A stretch of 64,000 bases of DNA, taken from Leptidea sinapis (Eukaryota; Arthropoda; Insecta; Lepidoptera; Pieridae). Below are positions 1 through 10,200 of the stretch, in pieces. The stretch lies in the NCBI RefSeq assembly GCF_905404315.1, contig NC_066281.1, positions 10,692,001-10,756,000 of the forward strand, in the 5' to 3' direction. The notes below the pieces were generated by a model. It was not told the DNA's origin and ran no database searches. It saw nothing but the letters and a program-made list of their open reading frames with translations. Position numbers and translations under genes: made by a program. Position 1 is the first letter of the stretch. The number at the start of each line of letters is the position of its first letter.

Positions 1-774
1 TGAAGGTGTATGATCTTGCACACCTGGGATTCGCGTTGGCGCAATAACCAGTTGCGTCAGACCATATGCTAAGGCGAAGTCGTGACACGTAACAGATCTC
101 CCTGCATGATCGGTGGTACGTGAGCCTAGCCATTCGGCGTGGTGGGCGTTAAAATCGCCAAGAAACACGATCTCTGCAGTGGGGATCTGCTCCAACACGG
201 AATCTGTAGCCATTTGGATGTGTTCGAGGAGCCGGTCAGTCTCTGCGTTACCGCTATGGGACCTATACAGGCATGCGTAGATTCGCGGATGGTCATCGCA
301 GTCTACACGCAGCCAGATGATGGATAGGTCCTGTCCTTCAAAAAAACTCAGGCGTCGAGAACAGACATCCTCCCTGACGTAAACGCACACGCCAGCCCGT
401 GGTATAAAGGAGTGTTCCAAATTATACCCTGGGTAGGAAAGGTAAGATGAATCAGCCAGGGAGGATATCTGTGTCTCGGTTAAAAAGAGCAGGGCCGGCT
501 TCGCCGTCTCCAGGTGAAAGTGGACGGCATTTAAATTTGAGCGAAGCCCCCTGATGTTGCAAAAGTCCACAGCGAGTGTGGAGGAGGGTGGTTTGAGCCT
601 CCTGCTCTGTTTGCCCCGAGTCAGCGCAGATTTGCCCCCTCCAGAATACGCGGGGCAGCCTGGGCAACCACTGTTAGGTACAGGCCCTAATTGTGGACGC
701 CCAGGGATGGATTCTCCAGGGCTGCATAGCCTGGTACCGTCCTGGAGTAGTCTCGTTTTAGTCTGTGCTGCCAT
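1..774 (-). CDS. Non-LTR retrotransposon endonuclease ORF, intact 5' half, cut by the window edge
   Basis: On the minus strand an ATG at 774 opens 258 codons with no stop, running off the window at base 1. The start reads MAAQTKTRLLQDGTRL, followed by a Pro/Gly/Ser-rich leader. An AP-endonuclease domain (Exo_endo_phos type) begins at VDFCNIRGLRSNLNAVH. Recognisable motifs are LFLTETQIS (catalytic Glu strand), the VCVYVRED strand and VFLGDFNAHHAEWLGS (the GDFN motif with the catalytic Asp/Asn). The reverse transcriptase would lie beyond the window. The unbroken frame, unlike every other retroelement here, suggests a young copy. Clade (R1/Jockey/CR1-like) not resolved. Confidence 0.8.
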   Translation of the reverse strand, partial: MAAQTKTRLLQDGTRLCSPGESIPGRPQLGPVPNSGCPGCPAYSGGGKSALTRGKQSRRLKPPSSTLAVDFCNIRGLRSNLNAVHFHLETAKPALLFLTETQISSLADSSYLSYPGYNLEHSFIPRAGVCVYVREDVCSRRLSFFEGQDLSIIWLRVDCDDHPRIYACLYRSHSGNAETDRLLEHIQMATDSVLEQIPTAEIVFLGDFNAHHAEWLGSRTTDHAGRSVTCHDFALAYGLTQLVIAPTRIPGVQDHTPS

Positions 775-1240
775 TTGTATTTGGGAGGGGGGGTGTAGGC
801 CTCCGGATACCCCACTCACCGGACGAAACACAGCGGCATAGCCGCTATTTCACGCCGGTTTCGAGTGGGAGATTGGTATTTCTCCAGGCGTGCCGGCCCA
901 ATTCGGTTGCGGCCGTGAGGACCCAACATGGCACTACCACTCCTAAATATATATAACTCCTATACCAGTGCTGGAAAAACTTGTATCTATTAAGAGCTCT
1001 ATTGAAATCTCTCGGATAGCGTAAAAATTTACCTGGTTCCATTTCACCCTTAAGACTCAAGTTTGCCACAGTTAAAAACCCATTCGGCGTAACACCCCTT
1101 AGTGCCTTGCACTAGGCAAGGCATCTGGGGTTCTCGAAAACGAACAATTGGCAATGTCGGAGACACCTGTAAGACAATGTCAAATTGGCTTCAACGAAGA
1201 TGGGGGTCATTAATTGTGCGAGACACTGCTATAATTAAAC
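775..1240 (-). mobile_element. 5' untranslated leader of the non-LTR element
   Basis: Directly upstream of the endonuclease ORF. On the minus strand it holds a hairpin-prone tgccttgcctagtgcaaggca at about 1102-1122, then a moderately GC-rich leader running into the ORF. Minus-strand TGAAATAGCGGC gives an in-frame stop shortly before the ATG region. The 5' boundary is a guess; the change to AT-rich DNA occurs near 1240. Confidence 0.5.
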
Positions 1241-1269
1241 AATAAAAAAAAAATATTAACACTGCCCAC

Positions 1270-1520
1270 ATTTTAGCGCTCTGAAAGACTAAGATCCGTA
1301 CAGATAGAATATCGTTCTTCTTTCTGGTTTGGTGCACCACCAGTATCAGCTCGAACGCAACGTAGAGCTGTTCGAATCATTAAAAAACCAGTGCTATATA
1401 AAGGGCCCGATCACTTGGCGCTGTGCAGAGAGATCGCGGCGTCATTCCATTCTATAAAACGTCAGAACGCAGCCATAGGAAACTCGCGTAATGCTGTTTT
1501 TAAATCTGTGATTACAATGC
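1270..1520 (+). pseudogene. Fragment of a non-LTR reverse transcriptase C-terminus
   Basis: A plus-strand frame from about 1350 reads ARTQRRAVRIIKKPVLYKG, then DHLALCREIAA. This matches the pattern of post-RT C-terminal domains of insect non-LTR elements (QRRAVRII ... LALRRDVASL). The frame is lost within 100 codons. It lies in opposite orientation to the element at the left edge, so it is a separate, decayed insertion. Confidence 0.55.
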
Positions 1521-1560
1521 ATACACGAAATTTGCGTATTGAACGTGTATAGATTGTATC

Positions 1561-2150
1561 GTGGATGCTCTTGCATCTTCGGCCCCACTTAATAATACAC
1601 ACACTTATTTACACTTGATAAGAGTGTAAAAAAACTAGTTTTTGTTTCAGTACAAAGGGTCAAAGTGGGGTAGCATATACAACAAGTTTTGACAATGATT
1701 CGGGTCTGCGCTCTAATAATAAATTAAACATTCAGGGGTAGGGCAGACTAGTACCAGGTGGAAGTAGTGGTTCACTGATTAACTTCTGTCACAGTGTAGT
1801 GATAATGGCCATTGTACTGTACGTTATGGAACAAGATATACTTCTACGTTACTACAAAGTATACGGGAGTATTTGCGTACTGCTCTTGTATGGATTGGAA
1901 GAACTTAGTAAAAAAGCCATTATTTCCTATACGTAAGTTTCAAACCCTTGCGTTCTGGGCTTGTATTGAATGTCTTTCCATACGAAAGATGCGGAATCGC
2001 GCATCTTTCGAGTCTTGACAATACACAATAAAAATTAAAATTATAGCTGAAAAGGTTAAAAAATACACGATCAAAAGTAAGAAATAGTTTATACACTGAG
2101 ATCTATATAGTCTACTGACAATTTTCTTTAATAATAATAAACCAAAGCCT
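1561..2150. other. Unassigned AT-rich stretch
   Basis: No protein similarity, RNA gene or clear repeat boundary recognised. One open frame at 1812-2018 has no recognisable motif. Confidence 0.4.
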
Positions 2151-2159
2151 GTTTTTGGT

Positions 2160-2612
2160 TTTTTTTAAAGCTTATTTTTTATCACTTTGTTGTCCGCCCA
2201 TCCGTCTGTGACACTTTACCTCGTGAAAGCATGGAGTTGAAACTGAAACGATATACTGAGGTCTGCAGTGCCTTGAAGATGTGCCAGTCTCTTGAAGATG
2301 TGCAAAAGTCAGACTTAAAAAAGGATACGTCCGTTAATGAATCAAAAACAGCACTCAAGGAAATAAAATTTATAGGGTATATTCCTTTGAAAACTATGAA
2401 ATTAGGCAAATAATACCGTCTTATACTGTAAGTGTTAGTAAAACTCTGAAAACTATACGTGTAATTCAATCTTTAAAAAAACTGGGTTTTCACGCAAGGA
2501 ACGTCGCGGTCGGTCCAAGTTTTGAATTACCTGATAATATGTACCTACCTAAAAATTCGTAAAGAACCCTCGGTAGGCGAGTCCAACTCGCACTTGTGCG
2601 GCTTTTTAGTAT
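2160..2612 (+). repeat. MITE-like repeat with the 'gaaccctcggt' end
   Basis: Contains a leading gtccgcccatccgtctgtgac, an inner gagttgaaactgaaacgatata, and ends gaaccctcggtaggcgagtc followed by caactcgcacttg. This arrangement recurs at 24658-25170 (cgtccgtctgtctgtc ... gagttgaaattaaaacgatac). Such elements are abundant in lepidopteran genomes. The short open frame inside it (2231-2413) has no recognisable domain. Confidence 0.6.
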
Positions 2613-2614
2613 TA

Positions 2615-2999
2615 AAAGCAGCATAAAATTATAAATAATTAAAAGGTTCTATTCTTCTTGTACTGTTTCTGTGACGATAATAGTTTTCATTATCCTCATG
2701 ATAACCGAAATATGTAGGCTACAAGTAATAACGCACAAAAAAGAAAAGGAGGTTTTATATAATAGATCATATCTGTCTTTGGTTAAATTAAAATGTTATT
2801 GGGTACCTACCCACTGAATGTATGGTCATCTTTCACTTAGCTAACTAACAAGAATAGCTATTATGGTACTAGGGTTCGGCAAAGAATATGTAATAGTACA
2901 GTATCGGTAAACATTTTGGGAAAAAAGTATACCATTCGAATTGAAATCCTCCTTTTTTGAAGTCGGTTAAAAAGGGGTTACTTCTTCACGTAATTTAAA
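2615..2999. other. Unassigned AT-rich stretch
   Basis: No coding frame or recognisable element. The motif 'ctagggttcggc' near 2869 resembles the end of the preceding MITE family and may be a second fragment. Confidence 0.3.
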
Positions 3000-4145
3000 A
3001 AGAAAACCAAAGGATTTGTTAAAAGTATTTTATTTGTGAAACGTAGATAAAATTGATACAAGTAATTAAAACACTTATAATATGTAACTTACACTTTACA
3101 TAGTAATTAATGAAACTGCCAAAATTGTCTTACAATAGATCAGCAACATGACTTGCACGTTTCTCATACCTTTCGTTGTACGCGTAGGTACCATACAACA
3201 GCGCTGTAACAACATCTCATTCGCACACCATCGAAATTAAACATTTAGAAATATTCATAATACAATGAAAGTAATATAACGTTCAGTAATGACAAATTGA
3301 CATTGTTTACGATAAAAGCTACGAGATTTGGTATAAAAAGTTGTGCATAGTTCTTAAAATTTAAAAATCTTTGGGTTATACTATCTCAAGTTTGTACACT
3401 TGTGTATATATATACATGTAATGTAATATAAAGTTAGCCTCTTCCGTTTTAATCATCATAAACATAACATTCTTATTTATATACATTCACAAGGGCTAAA
3501 ATTTATTTAAGGCCTCCATTGACCTGAAGAAAAGTGTTTTACATATACGTGTCAACAATGTAAACATTTAAAACAATAAATACAGCATAATAAATAAATA
3601 TAATACTAACATGCGAATTCTAATATTTTAAATCGATATATATATATATATATATATAATATATAAGTGGTATATTATGTACAAATATATGACGAAAATA
3701 TTTCTACCGTTGGTACAAATAATGTGCGTTAATTACATTTTAAAAGCGACAGTTAATTCGATTGTTAACCGATTTTGACTGCCGATTTATTTAAACAATC
3801 ACCACGCATTAAATTTCGGCTCGGCAAACTTACTTCGGTAATTTATAATCCTCACATTATAAAGTATAGCTTAATGGACAGATATATAAACACTTTATGT
3901 CTGGAAAAATACAGACCAGAGAGGGAATTTTGTTACTTGGTGTCTTAAATCTCACACTTACACAATTTCAACAATTTTATACTATAAAACGGATGGTCCA
4001 TATTTATAAAAAATATTGTAACATTAAAGTACGAAATATTTTACACGCAAATAAAAACTTCGCATTTAATTACATTTCCATTGAATACAAGAGTTTTGGT
4101 AACATTTTTATCAAGACGGGGGCGCTGTTGCGCCTAGTGCCGACG
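3000..4145 (-). other. Probable junctophilin 3' UTR zone
   Basis: AT-rich DNA downstream of the stop codon with no competing gene. AATAAA polyadenylation signals on the minus strand (TTTATT on the plus) occur at 3786-3791, 3502-3507 and 3029-3034. Which one is used cannot be told. A TA microsatellite lies at about 3637-3660. Confidence 0.35.
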
Positions 4146-4232
4146 CTACGTTAGCAGCTTAAAAAACATTATTCCTAGTGAGATGTTGATGAACAGGACT
4201 AAGATAACCAGTTGTTGCCGGGAGAACCAGTC
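4146..4232 (-). CDS. jp: Junctophilin coding exon 8 (C-terminal membrane anchor)
   Basis: A 28-codon terminal exon missed by simple ORF calling. The acceptor is a strong TTTTTTTGTATTTCAG, phase 0. It reads DWFSRQQ, then the hydrophobic helix LVILVLFINISLGIMFF, then KLLT and TAG at 4148-4146. The single C-terminal transmembrane helix is the ER/SR anchor of junctophilins. Position, phase and hydrophobicity all fit the family. Confidence 0.95.
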   Translation of the reverse strand, partial: DWFSRQQLVILVLFINISLGIMFFKLLT

Positions 4233-7200
4233 CTGAAATACAAAAAAACAGACATCAGTACACACATTATAGATATTTCGCGTTTATACATCGACTTTTA
4301 CTAACAATCGTCCTCCTTGCTAGAAAGCAGTTAGCATGATCTCAATAAAAATTGAATTAATTCTAAGATGTATGATAACCGTGAGGTTTGTAAGGATAGA
4401 AGCAAGTGGCGTTCTGTTGTCTACCCCGATGGGAAAAAGGAGTGAGTGTGTGTTTGTCACAAATTTATTGTGATAGTAACTATTTTAATTAATTACGTAA
4501 TCGTCATAAAATATACCACAACTTTCGGTTCACAGAACTCATGTTAATGGGTTTTTTGTCATCAATATGTTATCAAGTCCAAAAGAAGACCTAGATCAGG
4601 GGCCGGCAAGTAGTTTTAGGTGGGATCCGGACACTCTGGAAAATTTTTAACGCGGTCGAGAAAAAAAAATTTAACAAAAAAGAAAAAAAAATTCTATTTG
4701 CAAATAACATTTATTACTCTTACAGTATGTTAGTTTAATACGTAAATATAAAACAATTTAAAATATAAGAAGTTTATTCGAAGTGGTCTCCATTGGCTGC
4801 AATACAGTACTTTAAACGTCGAGGCCAGTTATCAATAGAACCACGCACTCTTTCCATGGGAAAATTCTTCACTGCCAATCGTACGGATTGTTTTAGAGAC
4901 TCCAAATTATCATGGCGTTTAGAGCAAGCCGTACTCTCTAAAACTGACCATAAATGATAATCTAGCAGATTAAGATCGGGAATAGACGGCAGCCAGTCTT
5001 CAGCTGGTTCGGAACGTTTGTTTCCAACCAAGCTTTATGACCCGGCGCCGCGTCTTGCTGGAAGGACCATTCATGGTTATTGAACATGATGTTGTTAAGG
5101 GGCTTCACTATCTTTTCAAGAATGGTATCTTCATACACTTTAGCCGATATTTTGATACCTTTTTCACAAAAGTTTGTCTCAGTCACTTCTACATAGCTCA
5201 GCCCATCAAACCATCACTGAAGTTGGATAGATAGCCACGTTGCACTCTGTCGACTATTTGGGAAGACTTCCTTAGAGCTTTGAGCATAAATACGGTCATT
5301 TTGTTTGTGAAAATGTTGCTCAATTGTAAAACTTTTCTCATTCGAAAACAAAAATTTTCTGTAACCTCCCTTTGCGTACCGCTTCAGTAGTTGTTTCGAT
5401 TTTACCACCCATTCTTTTTTAAATTATAAATTAAGAAAGTCTCTTATAGGCTGCAAGTCTAGTTGCTATCTTGATCTCCCAAGATAAAATCGTTTGCTTT
5501 CGGATTGGATTTCTTCGAATTTTTTTAGTTACTGCTTTGACCACCTTATACGTACGAACACAACGTATATGGCCAGATCTTTTTCCGCCACAAATATAGG
5601 AGGTCTTATTGTACCTATTAATAGCCTAGTACAAAAACATTTAAATAATACCAAGCATTTGGCCTTGTAACAGTATTTATGGGTAGACAAAGTATTTGTA
5701 CTTGTATGGTTTCAAATAAAATCAGATTTATAATTAACAATCCTAAAATTAATGTAGGAAACTGAACGGACGATCTTGAGTCAGTTTTTTAAAGTTCAGT
5801 TTGGTTCTCGAGAAGAACAGGAAATTCGTCGGCGTCCGTCAATCTCGAAAGATATTTGTTTTTCAAAAAATTCATCTTTGAGAAAGATGTTTCACATACG
5901 TATGTCAATCCAAACATTGTGGCTAATTGATACAGCTAGTTTTTTGCAATATTCATATTATTCTTTATAATATTTAGCTTTAAAATATTATTTCAATAAA
6001 TAAATATCGTGAGGATTGCGGTCGGCAGATAAGGTACTCATGAAGCTGGCAACGTCACCTCTTTATATGGCCAAACTTTTCCTCTGACAGTACGTACCAG
6101 AGATCTCAGAATTGTAGTTGAAAAAGTCCATTTATTGATGAAATGCTCCGTGAAAAGTCTTAGCCGACCTGGGGAACGTTATTTATAAAAAAAAAATCTA
6201 AAGTAGAAATTATTACCTTGACTTGTGGACTGACTAAATACAACAAGGGGTTAGCCCTCAGTTTCTCTGATTCCTCATACATCCGCCGAACCTCTTCTCG
6301 TCGAGCGGAGCCAAGTGCCGACACTTCTTCCCGAGACATCACACCTCCGTCTCCTCGGGGCATGCCTGCAACGTCTGGCAGAGATTTCTTACGCTGCAAT
6401 GTTTGTGGGGTGCTCAGCATCTGGAAACCGATGGCCGACAGTATAATATAATTTAATAAAATGTTACATAAGAAAGAGTATTACAGAAAGGTGACATGTC
6501 TCAAAGGCCAGTAGCAATCATAAAACAAATTAAGATTGATCCGAATAAAAAAAAAAATTAAGTACCTCAACAGGAGGAACGTTTATCCAACTCTCTGAGG
6601 CACGCCGAGCAAGAATTGCCGGCGAACACATAAGGTCTTCATCCTCTTCTTCATCAACTTGATACCACATATTTATTGTTTACTGTGTACTATCACCTGA
6701 AGCTATTGTTTCACAGGCCTATCTCTATTTATTTCCAATATTTATCTATATTGGTAGTAAATAGAGATAAAAGTCATTCAATTCACTTTCGATTGCGTTT
6801 TCCATTGAAATTGTTTTTATAAATACTAAAAATGCAGAGGTTGATTGGTGGTGTTTTTTGTTTATTTTATCAGTTATTCGGTATTTCCTATTTATAACCA
6901 GTAAAATGGTGTTGCGCGGAAAGCGGCAACGAATGACTGTCTCAAATTAGAATTAGAATTGGGCTGCTCGCGCGAGCTCCCGCCGCCCAACGCCTACGTA
7001 GTGACACGTAGTACAACTATATAAATATCTATAGCAGTAACGCAGCTGTACACCACAAGTAAAATCTACGTTCGTACTGTAAAAGTGACATACACTTTCG
7101 CAAATGCAGTCTTCGCACAAAGATACAGCATCATATAATTGTTACGTTTGATATCATTACTCCGAGATTAGAGCAGTTGAAAACGACTTTGCATGTTATT

Positions 7201-10200
7201 GATTCGCTGCATAGTTAGTCTCCTTCATTTGTATTTTGTAAACCTATTGTACGAATGCCAAATGTTTTAGAGTGTTCAAAGATTACATTAACAGAAAATA
7301 AATTTGCTCATTAGTTAGGAATTAGCTCATTCTAATTGTGATTAAATAGAACATCTGTACTGGATGTAATATGGTTAATTTAACGGAAAGTTTTAATTAT
7401 TTTAATGATTTTACAACTGTATGATTTTATGTAGTTAAATAACGTTCGGTCTGTTCGCGAAAAGGTAGTCCAATTTTTACGTAATGAATGCAAGCTTACC
7501 TTTCTACCTCCTCCACCTCCCATAGGTGCTGCGGATGGGGGTGCAGGGTTTTGAGTTACATATAAACTCTCTGTCCGTTTGGGTTGGTACGGAGACGGAG
7601 TAATTTCTTGTCCGAGGGTCCGCTTGCGCAACAATGTATCCTCAAATGGCTGTTGCTCTCGAGACGATGCACGCGACATGGAAGCTCGACCAGAAGCTAA
7701 GTGTCCATTTCCGGCAGGAGTGGCTGCTCTGGACGGAGGGCGTGACGATGATAAAGGTGGGGCCGCTATCGACCCTGATCGTGATCCACCGCTGGGAGCA
7801 GTGGCTTCTACTGACGGCTGCCTTGATCGCCTCCCATATCTATCTACACTTGAATCTCGACTCGGAGGTCGTTTATAGTGATCGAAATAATCAATAGATG
7901 GTCGGCTACCGGCTTGTCTATGGTCCCTTTCTCCGTTGACATCTTGTTCATTTGATGTTGGTCTATAATTTGGTTGGTCTATTGCAGTCTGGCGATAAAG
8001 CTGTTGGTCTGGAGGTTGTCTATAGCTTTGATGATCTATTGTTTGATGTTCTGGGCCCTGTCTATAACCGAATGTTTCTTGAGGTTGTCGATACATATTT
8101 TGATCTGTTGGCTGTCTATTCATCTGTTGGTCTGGGTTAAGTGGTTGCCTATCTAATGGCCCTTCTGAGTGAACGGTACCTGTTCGCAACTCATTTCTAC
8201 CATACGCTGCTGTGCCACCATCTATATATGTATTCCCTTGTGCATCTTGTCTTGGTTGACCCAAAACACTTTGACGACGGATTAAACCAGGCCCAGTATT
8301 CCAGTCTTGAGTTGGAAGCCTCTGGTTTACTGACTGTCTTGAAAATCTTCGATCTTGGTTATTGTATTGCTGATTACTTTGATCAACATTTTGATGTTGT
8401 GGTAATCGATAGTTTGTTTGGGCCTGTGAACTAGTGGTGGGTCCATATCCAACCGGATCACCCATGGGGTATTGCTTCCGGTTATCTATAACTTGATTTT
8501 GTAAATTTCCCGTCGTAGACCATGACGTGTCTTGTGAAGAGTTATTGTAGTACATATCTGATTGACCAATATTTCTGTTATCAGGACTGTAATTAGAATT
8601 GTTCGCTAGTCTCGGGTCGACAGGTTGGCTTGGTTTATTATACTGTGCTGATGGACGCCTTGAGGATGTTGCGTTTGGAATTTTATTCGCCTGAGGAAGC
8701 TGTGTATGTGTCGGAGGGATGTGATTTGGAATGCTCTTTCCGTCCAAGATCTGTTCAGATTCTTGTACTGGGGGTGTCGTAAATTGTGTATCATAAACTT
8801 TCTGCCTATATCTGTCTCTTAAACCTATTCGGTCAAATCCAGGATGCTTGAAATCTGGAGCAAACTGCTTAGCAGTAGCTTGCGCTATATCACAGTCTTC
8901 TTTTGCTTGGTCTGCGACTTCATCCGCTTGATCAGCTTTTCCTCGGGCAGTAGCTGTCCTGAAATATATCAAAATAAAAGGATATTAAAACATGTAGGAA
9001 TATATTTTGTTAATTTTAAGTTTTTTAATGTTATTTACTGTTTACCTGGAAATAGCAATATCTGCTTTTTGCAGTGCAATCTTAGATGCCCGCTGTGCTG
9101 CATTTACAGCTGAATCTACTCTTTCTCGAAATTTCGCTGAACGCATGAGAAACATGTGTTTTCGTTTTTGGCTTGTAATGAGAACATTGTTTTTATATTT
9201 TCCTTCTTCTTTAGTTCCGTCTCTGAATGTAGTTACTCCATAACCATACTTCCTGTTCGAGAACCACTCCCCCTCATACCGCAGGCCATCGCTCCGTTCA
9301 CTGATACCAAATCCAGTACGTTTATCATTCTTCCATTCTCCCATATACGTCTCAGTCGCACCAGCGTCTATGTGCTCATCCTACAAAATGTTCATTTTTT
9401 AAATTACTATTCTGAACATAACGATTAAAGTAAATAAATTATCATTGCGATTAGAATTAGTGTTGTATTTGAATTTATGTTAGTATAACACTTTATTCCT
9501 TTTTATTTCTACGTACGCGGAAATATAGGAGATATATAAATAAAGGTTTGGAAAACGTTTTGATAAAGACTGACCTCGACAATAAAGCTGTTGTTGGAGT
9601 TAGTCTGCACGGAGACCCGCGTCTTTGCGGAGTGCGTGCTTTCCACTGAGGAGACCCATGACGCTGCAGATCCCCCAGAGCCTCCAGACCGGACAGACGC
9701 AGTACCGCGGGGGTCCAGATCCCCTGCACTGCGTTCTCGTCTAAATCTCTAAAAATTAACAAGATGAATATATTCGCTGAATTCATTGAATGTTGTTTTT
9801 CACGTCTAAAGAAATACTTCGACTGTGCACTGTTTCGTGCAAACTATTATTCGGAAAATCTAAAGAAAGATTGCGTGTAGAACTAGTGCTGTCTGGTTTG
9901 TCAATAAATCATACAAGTTTATTTCCCCAGAAATACTCTTAAACTCCGTAGGCGTGGTTAATAGTAGCCTATCATCATCATCACAATCTCAGCCAAAAGA
10001 AGTCCACTAGTGGGCAATCGCCTCCCCCAAAGATCTGCATGACTATCGGTCCTGCGCTGCCCTCATCCAACTAATTCCGGCGATCTTGACCAGATCACTA
10101 GTCCATCTAGTGGGGGGCCTACACTGCGTCTTCTATTACGTGGATTTGATTAGCCCAACGGCTACTGTTTCAACTTGTTCTTCGAGCTATGTGGTCTGCC

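Noticed and set aside
4596..4640. hAT-like terminal motif caggggccggcaagtag
   Set aside because: A single end without an inverted partner, target duplication or transposase nearby; too short to call.
7000..7040. TATA box 'tatataaatatc' as a plus-strand promoter
   Set aside because: No plus-strand gene follows. Its minus-strand reading is mentioned only as a weak candidate for the short junctophilin isoform.
7579..8434. Several plus-strand open frames of 60-99 codons opposite junctophilin exon 6
   Set aside because: They are antisense shadows of a long, biased-composition exon. They lack recognisable domains and overlap a clearly conserved minus-strand coding exon.
9493..9786. 97-codon minus frame over exon 4
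   Set aside because: It overlaps exon 4 in a frame that does not join exon 3 or 5 in phase. The alternative frame gives the Ser/Gly-rich joining region and phase 0 on both sides.
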